A stretch of DNA of 64,000 nt from contig CP136068.1 in assembly GCA_032622095.1 (NCBI GenBank), positions 3,885,314 to 3,949,313 on the forward strand. Reading direction: 5' to 3'. Made by a program: the position numbers and the translations under genes. The notes beneath the pieces were generated by a model. That model had not been told where the DNA came from and did no database searches. It was given only the letters and a program-made list of their open reading frames with translations. Of the stretch, positions 20,448 to 31,832 are shown one piece after another. The first letter of the stretch is position 1. The number at the start of each line of letters is the position of its first letter. This DNA comes from Siphonodentalium dalli. Taxonomy: Eukaryota; Mollusca; Scaphopoda; Gadilida; Siphonodentaliidae.

Positions 20448-21036
20448 CGTTTTCTGCGAAACAGTGGCTCTAGATACTGGGTCCATTTTTTAGCACCCAA
20501 AATTTGTCATCTGCATTAAAAATTGATTTTCTGGAATTTTTAACGGCGAAAGACCTTGACCCCACCCATAGACAGCAGTAGCGTTTTCTGCGAAACAGTG
20601 GCTCTAGATACTGCATGGGTCCATTTCTTAGCACCCAAAATTTGTCATCTGCATTAAAAACTTATTTTCTGGTATTTTTAACGGCGAAAGTTTTAAATTT
20701 TTTCACATTGATGTTGGAAGCCAGAGGCCTTTAAACCAACATAGGTGACCATGCTTGAAAAAATCTGGTATTCGTGCCCCTTGGGTATGAAAATGCAATA
20801 TTTTGGTCATTTTTTGAATAAAAATCACATTTTCAATCAAAAGATTGAGGGCCATAACTCTTGATAGCCTATATATTATGGAAATTATGTATCAAATTCT
20901 GAATGCCTATTCTGTACTAATTTCAGGCATATATATATTGTCTATATGGTTTGGGATCATAATCCAGATAAATTTCAATGAATCTATGGGCCCCCTATTT
21001 TTGGGCCCATTCCTGTTGAAACTGTGGAGTGTCACC
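20448..21036 (+). repeat. tandemly re-copied right part of family C
   Basis: 20576-21036 is nearly identical to 10918-11376. A shorter diverged copy (20448-20552) precedes it and is joined through GACCTTGACCCCACCCATAG, which in copy 1 belongs about 1 kb upstream (9878-9897). The block is thus a local rearrangement rather than simple divergence. Confidence 0.85.
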
Positions 21037-22215
21037 TTAGTATAAGGACGACCTGCGCAACATATGCGCGGCTGGGCTGCGCCCAGCTGGTTGTCCTTAA
21101 AACAAGAAACCACTTCCTTGCAAATATCGTCAATTCACGAAAAACGGAAGTGCCATTGTTGTTGTAGTATATTCGTATTCCCTCGTCATTGTTCGGCAAA
21201 CCTCGCCGATTTCTCGAAAGCGGAAACCAGAAAACACGCGATACTTGTGCCGGAATATGTATTAACTAGCAAATCGAAAGTAACCGGATATTTTGCCGAT
21301 TGCACATGGCGATTGAATATGGCGGAAACACTTCCGTGTGCGGATAGATCCTGCGTTTTAGCTATTAAACTTCACAAATTGCGTTCATATGAATCAGAAT
21401 AGAAACATCATGGCGCCTGTCAACTATAGCACAGACATGTTGTCGTGCGTGAACCGGTACCACACGGATTCTGAACTGACAGAAAAGGACATAGTAATAA
21501 AATGTCAGATTAAAAATAATTCTGACACTTTTGAAATCGACCCAAAGCTCAAAGTTCCATTATTATAGTTTATCCACCTCTCACCGCATCCACCCTGAAA
21601 ATTATAAGCCTGACGTAACATGAGTCTGTATGTACCCAATACTACCCATGCAGTAGGAGTGGTATGTGCCTGGTAGAACTTAATTTTTTCCTAGTAGAAC
21701 TATTTCTCATTAAATATTCATTAGTTCTACAGAAAGCCGGACCCGATGAATCAACATCTTCTGTGTCGCAATGATCCGAATGCAACAGTCATAGGGTAAT
21801 CAATGCACATACTAGTACATGTCTATGTTCTTGGTGCTTACTTTGTTTTACAGGTGTGAATGCCACCACCGCTTTGCATATTGATTATGTTATGTACGCC
21901 ACGTTGGCGTTGCCGCATGTATGTGCCATTTCCAATGGAGGCCGGAACTCTTGTTAAATTCTCCTTCTGAGTTGAATATTTCGCATAATTTCTTAGTATT
22001 CGAGTCGGTGGATAAACAAAATATCATAAGTGTCTTGTGTGGGAAATTGAACAGTAATATGTCCACTCGTAGGATTTGGCCTGTAATATCCGAGCTTCAG
22101 CGTGAACATAAACCGTTTAATTTCCAACAATATACACTTATTCTATATATAATATCATTTAATATCATGCTGTATACATGTCATTGAACTTCTGCAACAC
22201 CATTAAACTAATTAA
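21037..22215 (+). other. unassigned region with a short hairpin and open frames
   Basis: A 55-bp hairpin (21043-21098: AAGGACGACC ... GGTTGTCCTT) follows the family C end. Then comes GC-balanced DNA with a 112-codon plus-strand frame (21064-21402) lacking any recognised domain. No shared repeats were seen between about 21100 and 22210, so this is one of the better places to look for host exons. Confidence 0.35.
21410..21568 (+). CDS. small hypothetical open frame (52 codons)
   Basis: It starts at an ATG in strong context (AACATCATGG), reads MAPVNYSTDMLSCVNRYHTD and continues with a charged, coding-like composition to TAG at 21566-21568. Not recognised and no splice donor obvious; it may be a first exon, a small protein or chance. 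Confidence 0.2.
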   Translation: MAPVNYSTDMLSCVNRYHTDSELTEKDIVIKCQIKNNSDTFEIDPKLKVPLL

Positions 22216-22684
22216 AGGTACTCAACCCGTAAAGAGGGTCCCCATCTCAACAGATTCCAACAACAACAATCCGATCGGAGGGTCCTATATTACTATTTCT
22301 TTGGCTTTGGGGGTAAAAAATATTTGATTCGAGTCGAGGAACCCATCAAACAAAGCTCAGAGTTATTAGATATTGATTTTTGAAATTTGTTATAAACTCG
22401 AGATCAGTACTACTAACTGCCGTAATCTGCTCTGGATGTGTTCTCCAAATCTATTCAAACAGACAAGGATGGATAACTCTAAAATCAAGTGGTAATTTTA
22501 ACGCAATTTTTACTGAGTTCTGGGCCAGATAGTATTCCCGATAACGAAAAATAATAGATTTCTAAAATCGATATCTAACAAATCTGAGCTTTGATGGGTG
22601 ACTTCCTCGACTCGAATCAAATATTTTTGACCCCCGAAGCCATTGAAATAGTAATTGAGAGGAGTTTTATCGGGTTGAGTACCT
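22216..22684 (+). mobile_element. TTAA foldback element, family A, copy 2 (469 bp)
   Basis: TTAA on both sides (22212-22215, 22685-22688) and inverted ends AGGTACTCAACCCG. The arms are long: GATTCGAGTCGAGGAACCC near 22324 pairs with its complement near 22604. This is the best preserved copy of the family. Confidence 0.85.
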
Positions 22685-23980
22685 TTAAACCTACCATGAC
22701 ATTGATTAGTGTGACAATGACTTGCCCAAGCTATATACGAGTGACACTGGCAGACGATTAGAAGGCACGAATACTTAAATACTATTCCCCGTGAAAAATA
22801 AAATGAAAAAATAAAATAAAATGAAGTTCCGCCCGCCCGCCCCTGTTTTTTCCCCCTCATGTTACCCTAAACTCAGGTATTCTTCCTTTTGGCCTTAATC
22901 AAATTTAATATTACATGGACAGTGATTTCTAGGACTGTGCTACTACATTAACAAATTAAGGGCTTTGTGGACCCAATTTTGTTCAAAATTTGATAGAGTC
23001 CAAATAAAGGTATATACAAATTATACATGTATACCCGTAGTAGTGTACATGTATGGGTCACCTGTTCATGGATTATGCCCAGTCTGTTGTGAATGGCTTT
23101 TAGCTGGTATGTCCACTGGCACATGAGATGATGAGTGATTATCCTATGAGTGAGTTGTGACCTACTAGTACTTACTAGAAATAGTGTGATGGCCTGGTAC
23201 GGTTTGTTTGAGGCTTAACATTCTATTGTCAACATATTTCACAGCAAGCCACACTGGCCATAGTTTAGTAAACTAAACGAAAACACCTTAACGAGCAAAG
23301 ATCTGGTTTCCGTTTACCGGTAGTTTCTTAACTTCAAAATAGGTGTGCCATAATGTAGTTGGATTTTGGAAAGATGAAATTTTATGCCTTTGACCTGACT
23401 TGGATGAAACAAATGTGCTAAACTTGTCAACAATACTTAATAGTCATATATATACAACTATAACAGACCGGAATTCTGTGATGGGGAAGATTAGCTCACG
23501 TATGGTACAGGTATATCAGTCATAGTAGAAAACTTAGATACCGGTATGTTCATATATTTATTATTCACTCAGTAGATCAAGTGGAATATGATAATAACAG
23601 TCAATAGTATAAACAATTGTCGGATCCCGTATGAAATAACAAAATAAGCAGTATGACTTGAATAGTTCTCCTCCTCTCTTTTTTTGGTTGCCAATGAAAT
23701 CTGGTTTATATACACATAATAAGGTAATAAGAAATAAAGGAAACATATTTAACAAAAGAAATGAGATTGACAGAAGTAGCTTAGGGGCCGTTAGGGCCAT
23801 AGTATTATGCAGCTGGTCAATAGAAGAACAAAACACAGGTGATTAAGAAAGCAGTTGTTAAGATATGAATAATAAAGATTAGGATTTAAATGACTTGGCC
23901 AGCACGAGAATGAGATTTAGAAAGAGATTTATTTGCCTCAAGTCATGACAGCTTTGGGTTTCAGAGATATGTTGTAGTTT
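22685..23980. other. intergenic, no gene seen
   Basis: AT-rich with short frames (23561-23836 minus, 23658-23846 plus) that overlap each other and are unsupported. No shared repeats noticed. Confidence 0.5.
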
Positions 23981-25812
23981 ATTAGCTCAACTTACTTTTG
24001 TAAGTTTGAGCTATTGCCATGGTTTGGCGTCCGTCGTCCGTGTGTCTGTGCGTCCGTGTGTGCGTGTGTCCGTCAACAATTTCCTTTGGCGCGGGTTACA
24101 GGTTGTACCTTTGGTCTGATCTTCATGAAATTTGTCATGAATGTTGACATTGACATGTAGATGGGAACGAGTCATTTTGGGGTCATTCGGCCAAAAAACA
24201 TGGCCGCTAGCAGCCATCTTGGATTTCAAGATTCAATCCATTGGCGCGGCCTACAGGTCGTACTGTTCATCTGATCATCATGAAATTTGTCAATGATGTT
24301 AATAATGACATATAGATGGGAACGAGTGATTTTGGGGTCGTTCGGCCAAAAAACATGGCTGTTAGCAGCCATCTTGGATTTTACTCTTTGCATGACTAAA
24401 TCCTTTGGCGCGGGCTACAGGTTGTACCTTTGGTCTAATCTTTATGAAATTTGTCATGAATGTTGACATTGACATGTAGATGGGAACGAATCATTGTGGG
24501 GTCATTCGGCCAAAAAACATGGCCGCTGGTGGCCATCTTAGATTTCAAAATTCAATCCATTGGCGCGGGCTACAGGTCGTACTGTTCGTCTGATCATCAT
24601 GAAATTTGTCATGGATGTTAATATTGACATGTAGATGGGAACGAGTCATTTTGGGGTTGTTCGGCCAATAAACATGGCCGCCAGCAGCCATCTTGGATTT
24701 TACTCTTTGCATGACTAAATCCTTTGGCGCGGGCTACAGGTCGTAGCTTCGATCGGAACATCATGAAATTTATCATGGATGTTAACAATGACATGTAGAT
24801 GGGAACGAGTGATTTTGGGGTCGTTCGGCTGAAAAACATGGCTGCCAGCAGCCATCTTGGATTTTACTCTATGCATGACTAAATCCTTTGGCCCGGGCTA
24901 CAGGTCGTACCTTTGGTCTGATCTTTATGAAATTTGTCATGAATGTTGACATTGACATGTAGATGGGAACGAGTCATTTTGGGGTCATTCGGCCAAAAAA
25001 CATGGCCGCTGGCAGCCATCTTGGATTTCAAGATTCAATCCATTGGCGCGGGCTACAGATCGTACTGTTCGCCTGATCATCATGAAATTTGTCATTGATG
25101 TTAATAATGACATGTAGATGGGAACGAGTGATTTTGGTGTCGTTCGGCCAAAAAACATGGCTGCCAGCAGCCATCTTGGATTTTACTCTTTGCATGACTA
25201 AATCCTTTGGCGCGGGCTACAGGTCGTAGCTTTGGTCTAATCTTTATGAAATTTGTCATGAATGTTAACACTGACATGTAGATGGGAACGAGTGATTTTG
25301 GAGTCGTTCGGCCAAAAAACATGGCCGCCAGCAGCCATCTTGGATTTTACTCTTTGCATGACTAAATCCTTTGGCGCGGGCTATAGGTTACCTTTGGTCT
25401 AATCTTTATAAAATTTGTCATGAACGTTGACATTGACATGTAGATGGGAACGAATCATTGTGGGGTTATTCGGCCAAAAAACATGGCCGCTGGTGGCCAT
25501 CTTGGATTTCAAAATTCAATCCATTGGCGCTGGCTACAGGTCGTACTGTTCGTCTGATCATCATGAAATTTGTAGGTCGTAGCTTTGGTCAGATCTTCAT
25601 AAAATTTGTCATGGACGTTAACAATTATACGTAGATGGGAACGAGTCCTTTTGGGGTCAATTGGCCAAAAAAAATGGCCACCAGCAGCCATCTTGTATTT
25701 TACTCTTTGCATCACTAAATCCTTTGGCGCAGGTTAGACATTTCAATTAGCACCTTTCCTATTCCTCCATTTATTGTCAACCATTAAATTATTCCCCTAC
25801 CTAAGTTGAGCT
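23981..25812 (+). repeat. AGCTCAACTT repeat family with ~160-bp array, copy 1
   Basis: It begins with a hairpin (AGCTCAACTTAC ... GTAAGTTTGAGCT), then GTCCGTCGTCCGTG, then about ten tandem units of 156-165 bp. Each unit carries GGCGCGGGCTACAGGTCGTA, GACATGTAGATGGGAACGAG and GCAGCCATCTTGGATTTTAC. It ends in AAGTTGAGCTAC. Open frames in it are repeat artefacts. Other copies: 46728-53875, 59260-59850 (inverted), 63120-63729 (inverted). Confidence 0.9.
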
Positions 25813-26519
25813 ACAGTGTCATTGACACTTTCATATTAATAACAAGATTGCATAAAATATTATGCAATAATAATAGCCTGTCATGACTTGTTACTGCATC
25901 AAGTGAAATGGATATTGAAAGCTTTGGAAATAGAGAGAATACAGGTATAGTAAAAATAGTAGATACAATTTTGAGAATAGATTTATACACAAAATCTGCT
26001 CGTGACACAAGGATCAAGCCGATTGGCCGACTTATTTGTTTTTGAGAGCGAAATAACAAACATCGAAAAGTGTAAACAAACCCGATTCCACACTCGGGAC
26101 TGAGTGTGGCCTAGAAATTTTACAACGCTGACACCCTGGAATAAACACCCAAATATATCGCAAAATTAAAACAATTCGTAACGGAGTCTTACCCTGATCG
26201 ATAGAGAAGAGATGTAATCGTGCAAATATATTGTTCTAAACAGCACACACACCATTTAATCCGCAATTAAGGTATTTATCGGAGCATATTTTGTGTTTAC
26301 ATCAGACTATTTTAAGCACGTGGAATTGCGGTTGTTAAAATTTAAGGATTCACGGGTCATTTGCGGCTCAGCCGGATATCTAAACGAACACTGGTAAACA
26401 CGAATATCATACAGTAAATTGATTCAGTCTTTGTGTGATATACTCCGTCATAATTTAGTTTGTATATTTGCTTTGACGTCAATGCAGGTAGTGCATTTTG
26501 TAGCATACATGTATATTAA
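25813..26519. other. intergenic, no gene seen
   Basis: Starts with CAGTGTCATTGACACTTTCA, which also follows the other AGCTCAACTT copy at 53874 and (diverged) at 37583. The rest is AT-rich without coding signal. Confidence 0.5.
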
Positions 26520-27024
26520 AGGTACGGTTGGCCTTGGCGGTGGGTATCCTGTGAAAATATTTCCACCCGTCAAAAACCACCACAAACAGAAAGAACAACA
26601 AAATGTAGACAGACTTTGTCCGTATACAAATAAAAAATATCGCATAAACAGTATTTATGTTATTGTCATATTTTTGACCATTGTTATGTAATCAAAAGCA
26701 TAAAAAGTTACTATTAAGTTTATATTATGATGATAAACATAAAGAGCGTTCTTTGTGGGTGAATTCCTTATATGGAACGAATAAAGAGCGTTTATGCCAT
26801 TTGTGTGTGATTAGCCAGTAGCATTGTGCTGTCTTCTGTAACACAATCAGGCTCTTGCTTAGGTAAAATATAGTAAATCTTTATGATAACATGCTGTTTA
26901 TGCGATGGTCGTGGTACTAGTATATAACTATATATGAACGAAACTGTATGCGTTTTTCTGTTTTTCTGTTTACAGTGATTGGAACAAATATGAATATTTT
27001 CGACAACTAAGGCCTCACGTGCCT
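26520..27024. mobile_element. TTAA element, family D, copy 2 (505 bp)
   Basis: TTAA on both sides (26516-26519, 27025-27028). Inverted ends AGGTACGGTTGGCC and AGGCACGTGAGGCC. Reverse-complementary to 16648-17121 with scattered changes. Two ATAAAGAGCGTT motifs near 26739 and 26782. Non-coding. Confidence 0.85.
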
Positions 27025-27740
27025 TTAATCCATGGTTATTGGTTAGGGCATATTGATATGATTATTAAAGCAAACTGTTTTATACATACACGGCGTGCAT
27101 AAATTTGTGAAACAGATATGATTTGCAAAAGTTCTTGGTCGCTGCAACAGAGAATTTTAACTCATTCAGTGCCGGCGGCGTATACTATATATACATATAT
27201 ATACATCGCCCGAAAAGCGCCAACCATTTGGTGTACATGTTTAAAACACTGCGGATTACAAGTTACATCTTGGCAGAATTTTCATAGGGGGGGTTGAGTG
27301 TGGCAATGTGGTGGGTGATGTGTTTATACGCGCATGTGCAGATCCAACTTGTAAACCCTGGTGTAGTTGAGGATATCTCCGTTCAAACGACGTATCGGGC
27401 AGCTCCGTCAGTTGAGGCATTCGGGAGATAGAGCCGCTTGGATATAGGTGGTGAAAAATTGTGTGTTTTGTGGGCGTGACTAAAGTCTTGCAGAGTTCAA
27501 ACTCTCTGAGAGGTCAATGTATTCAGCGTCCAGACCTGTTAATTGGAGACCGATTTTGATTAAGTAAAGGGCTATTATCATCGAGTCTGGCATACCCTGA
27601 TCCCCGAATAGGCTACTTGGTTTATCGCCAAACGATCGAGGAACACCGATTGGACAACGCGCACATTACGTCAATCAAAATGTGTACCTCAAGGGGTTCG
27701 CCAAATTACAGTGATAAATTACTACAGGAAACATTGTCAA
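27025..27740. other. intergenic, no gene seen
   Basis: Contains an alternating TATA tract at 27180-27206 within a CG-rich context and otherwise unique-looking DNA with some GC-balanced stretches (27300-27480). No coding frame of note. Confidence 0.45.
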
Positions 27741-27974
27741 TATATGAGGGGGACCACCCCACCCCCTCTGGCATCCGGCATCCGGCCTAAAATCGGGGGT
27801 GGCATCTGGAATACTCCATAACAGAGTGTGGCATCCGGAATACTACATGTATTTATGCCAATTTAACCCATTTATGTAACCCGTTTATAGCTAAACAACG
27901 CATCGGTAGTATCAAATGTGCAATTCATTCTATATATGACCATATACTCAAAGCTAGAATGAAACGTGTGAGTG

Positions 27975-28292
27975 CTATGCATCTATCCCTTTACGTTGCT
28001 CCATTCCGTCTCCATACCACAGCATAAAAACCTTCCATGGGGGAATTCTGGGTCGGGTTTTAGCCTCTTCAATGATATTTTTGTTTTGAAATTCGCCACA
28101 CCCAACGATGCCGCCCACTGAGTAACACCGTACCCATTGATGGGGCGGTTTTTTTTTAGCTACAATAATGAAATATTGGTTCAATTTGACACAGGCAAAC
28201 AAAAATTCCGCTGTTCCGGGCAGCGTGGTGAACTGAATTCCACCCGGAACGATTAGTCCAGGAGATATTGATCTACCTCTGCATGCCCCCAC
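27975..28292 (-). CDS. unrecognised 105-codon frame in the 3.2-kb element
   Basis: Residues about 17-105 lie between the outer and inner element ends and have a coding-like composition (for example FACVKLNQYFIIVAKKKPPH, then a Trp/Pro/Gly-rich tail); the first residues read into the inner element's arm. No family recognised. It may be a remnant of the 3.2-kb element's gene or of a host exon. Confidence 0.2.
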   Translation of the reverse strand: MGACRGRSISPGLIVPGGIQFTTLPGTAEFLFACVKLNQYFIIVAKKKPPHQWVRCYSVGGIVGCGEFQNKNIIEEAKTRPRIPPWKVFMLWYGDGMEQRKGIDA

Positions 28293-30548
28293 CCCCAGGA
28301 CTCAACTTCACCCCACTAATTTTCTTTCTTAATGTCTCCTCTAATTTGTTTCTGTTGTTAACAAGAAAAAAGTGGCCGCAGAGACTCCAGACAAGATGGC
28401 GTCTATCATGACGGCCATTTTTTATATGCACCAGGTTTATTTGATCACCATTATATCAAAGATGATATAACATGTGGTCTTGTTTCCGCTCGATTCGTTA
28501 TGCATTACAAATTAGCCAGAAATCCGACACCAGAATCCTATATGGCAGTCAAGATGGCCACCGGAATGTGAAAATATACTATTTTTCTGACATTTCACCA
28601 CATTTCGTTTGTCTCTGTGGGGAAATAGTGGCATCTTGGCGTAAATTTATACATTTGTCGTATAGAAGAGTCATTGGCGAACACAAGGGGGCCCACAATA
28701 TACATTCATTGTGGGATATTTTTGTCCGATATCAGGTTTTCCCAAATACCGGTATAATAGGTTAAAGCCGAATCAACGCTAATAACGCGATGTAATGTTT
28801 CGAAACAATGAATTGCCATCATAACAACACCTATGCATATATGTGCAGGAGATACTCGAGCTAGGATTCCTCTTATACCTGAGTTGAGGAATATTCGCCC
28901 AAATCCAAGATGGCGGCCAAAATAGCCACCGAAATAGAAAAATCGCTGAAAATCTCTGATGTTAACATCAGTGAGCGTTATTGTCACGACAACTCCATAT
29001 CTGCTTACTATTGTGAGTTGGGAACACTTAGGCGAAGAACTGTCCTTAATTGTGCCATATCGAAATAAAGGTCTCCCAAATCCAAAATGTCGCCCACAAT
29101 GGCGGACAGATTTTGAAGAATTACCGAAATTCCCTCATATTCACATCGTTGAGCATTATTGTCGAGACAATTCCACCGATTCTTACAGTTGAGTTGGAAA
29201 TACTGAGGTGAAGTAATTACCTTACATCTCATACAAGAAATTGTTTTCCAAATAGAAGATGGCGGCAAAAATGGCGACCAAAATTTGAAAACATGCCTAC
29301 ATTCATTTACTTTCTTACGATGGGCGTTATTGTTTCGCGATTTCTACCCACCATTACATGTTGATATGGAATATTGATATGAAGTATGTATTCATTTGAG
29401 GTTGGCAATTGATACTCACAGTCAAGTACATGTAGGCGGTCAATAAATGTGGGTATATTATGCATTATGGTCTTCTACGCCTTAGCAGAAAGGCATCCAT
29501 CAAATGTCAGGCTTTCAACATTCGAAGCCATATACAGAAGTTTTCCGGGTACGTCAGTGATAAGATGAGTATGTGAATTGATGAACCATATATTGAGAAG
29601 TGGATGTTTGGGAAGATCACCAGGTGTACATGTTGTTATCCCCATTAGGTCACCAAAGCTGAATCTACGCAGATAGAGGCCACCACCGGCATATACATTG
29701 TTTGAACAACCGGATTAGTGGGACCTTTCTGCAAAGAAGTTTAGAAAACTGTGTTGGTGTGAGAGAGATAGATTAATCTGACGAAGAGACGGAAACTGGT
29801 CCAGATAATGATGAATGTGGCAAATCAGAATGAACTCGGGTACTGTTGTTTTGATTCTTGGAAGTCAAACTATGACTATTTGGCGCACCTACGTGTATAT
29901 ACGGTCACTGCCATTATGAGTGCTTAGTGGATGATGTATTTTGAAATGCCACATCATTATTTTGAAATGCCACATCATTATACCAGAAGGCTACGACTTA
30001 TGAGATGGCTTATATTATGTACTGTTTTGTCCATCGAAATAATGACAAAAAGTTGAAATTAGTATGTGATAATATCGACTTCTTTTCCATTTCTGACCAC
30101 CAGTTTGGTCGCCATCTTGACTGTGAGAATTTGCCAAACTCATTTGAGTACTTCATATACATTTTCCATATGAACATGTAATTGTGGGCACAAATCGCGT
30201 AACAATAAGGCCCATCGTAAGAAAGTAAAGGAATGTTTTCAAATTTCGGACGCCATCTTTGGCCATCTTTGCCGCCATATTGGATTCTGGTATCGGATTT
30301 TTGGCAAGGGTTGTATATTAGCATAACGAATCGAGCGGAAAACAAGACCGCATGTGATATCATTTTCACTATAACGGCGATCAAAGAGACCTGGTGCATA
30401 TAAAAAAAATGGAGGTCATGATGGACGCCATCTTGTCTGAAGTCTCTGCTGCCACTTTTTTTCTGGTTAACCGAAAAAAATTATTAAGAAAGAAAATTAT
30501 TGGGATGAAGTTGAGTGGAGCAGAGGTAGACCAATATCTCCTGGACTA
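28254..30548. mobile_element. 2.3-kb foldback element with gene-like GATGGCGGC repeats
   Basis: Ends TAGTCCAGGAGATATTG in inverted orientation, with GAT on both sides (28251-28253, 30549-30551). The arms extend over 400 bp (28254-28690 with about 30110-30548). Between them, ~160-bp units containing AAGATGGCGGCCAAAAT and TTATTGTCRCGACAA-like blocks repeat near 28550, 28905, 29085 and 29255. A separate end fragment lies at 7165-7252. Non-coding frames only. Confidence 0.8.
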
Positions 30549-30930
30549 GATGCCTCAAATTTGAGCGCCATGTTTACTAAGTTAGATTTTCAAGGTAACA
30601 AGTCGAAGTCTCAAAAGAGATTGAGTTATCTCTCATACTATACATTTTGCGTTCACCATCTACACTATTGTTGTCATTGTTTCTATTGACTCGGGACTAT
30701 TGTGAAATGCCGTCTTTCAACAGGTAGGAAAATAAAATTAAATATGTGACAACCATAGTTGAATGCAATAAAAAAAACAGTACTAAATAATATCTGCCAT
30801 TGTAATTTCGGCATCCGGAATACGAAATATACAGGTTTTCGGCATCGGGCGTACTGACACTCGGCATCCGGAATACTCTATATTGACCCCGGAATCCGGC
30901 GTACGAAAAGGGGGTGGTCCCCCTCATATA

Positions 30931-31832
30931 TTGCTCTTACATGTTTCAAGATAGCGAACGGACATTTGGTAACTAGTGAGGTGTTTTTCGATGTACTGAA
31001 TTCGATTGAATTGTCACCGGGTTACTCCGATTGCCCAAACTGTCTCATTCACGCCATGCATGTACATGTAGATAATAAATAAGAACAACAATTTTTTCAT
31101 GTACCGGGTAGGTCGATAGATTGAGTTTGCATTATCTAGACTATGAACTCAAATATGGTATGCGCTCAGTCTATACCATCTGAAATCTGCAAGACTGTCA
31201 GCGAGTAAATAAATAGAAGATTCTTCATTGCATATTTTATTTTATTTTGGCAGCCTTTGCATGACTAATTGACTATTTTTTTTATCACGTACGGACCAAA
31301 TAACATAAATAACATTCGATCACGTTTTCAATAATCTGGCAGAGATAACTACTCAATATTGATTCATCTTATTAGACGTTAATATGTAGTTTTGTGTGAT
31401 TTTTTTCTTAAAACAAATACTAGTAGTTCTGCAAATGGCCGCCAAAATAAATAAATTATGGAAATGAAAAATGTGTGAGGTAGTCCGTGTATATTATAGT
31501 TTTAGTGTACGCATTTTTCTGTGCGCCTAAAACGAATCCTGTTAATGCATCGCTTCATAATACTCCATGTATCATGTATTGGACATGTGAATGCTCGATG
31601 GGATATTCGTTGTCCCCCGAAAATTAATTTTGGGGACTACAGAAATCGGCACCGACCGTACGTCCGGTCGCAAGTGCAAAATATTTTAACACAAACAAAT
31701 ATTAACCGATTTCAATTGTTTTCTGTTTATGAGTTGGTTGCCAAAATATCTCAGATGAGTTTGAAGACGAGTATCGTCTGATTTTTCTTACCTGAGTTAT
31801 GCCCCTTAGATTGACGATTTCTAGCCATTTTT
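30931..31832. other. intergenic, no gene seen
   Basis: AT-rich. A short inverted pair CCCCCGAAAATTAATTTTGGGG lies near 31614-31637. The 86-codon frame at 31521-31781 spans it and is unsupported. Confidence 0.45.

Larger units (their letters stand above)
12098..21036 (+). mobile_element. TTAA element, family C, second copy, split by later insertions
   Basis: The left end is at 12098 after TTAA; the right end GTCACC is at 21036, followed by TTAG (one change from TTAA). The element sequence stops at 12188 and resumes at 19505 with exactly the bases that are contiguous at 9800-9810 in the intact copy, so 12189-19504 plus one ATAT is an insertion. The interior from 19611 to about 20447 differs from copy 1, and 20448-20575 is an extra partial copy of the right part. 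Confidence 0.85.
27745..30926. mobile_element. 3.2-kb element ending TGAGGGGGACCACCCC
   Basis: Inverted ends TGAGGGGGACCACCCC at 27745 and its complement ending at 30926, both flanked by TATA (27741-27744, 30927-30930). Subterminal GGCATCCGGAATAC motifs repeat in both ends. It contains another inverted-repeat element (28254-30548) and one unrecognised frame. Confidence 0.75.

Noticed and set aside
24011-25715. Repeated minus-strand frames with KSKIQDGCW-type peptides (also at 50.2-53.8, 59.3 and 63.3 kb)
   Set aside because: Translations of the ~160-bp AGCTCAACTT repeat units; both strands are similarly open and no start, domain or splice pattern is kept.
23981-25812. CRISPR-like array
   Set aside because: Units are contiguous ~160-bp tandem repeats with no spacers, in eukaryotic DNA.
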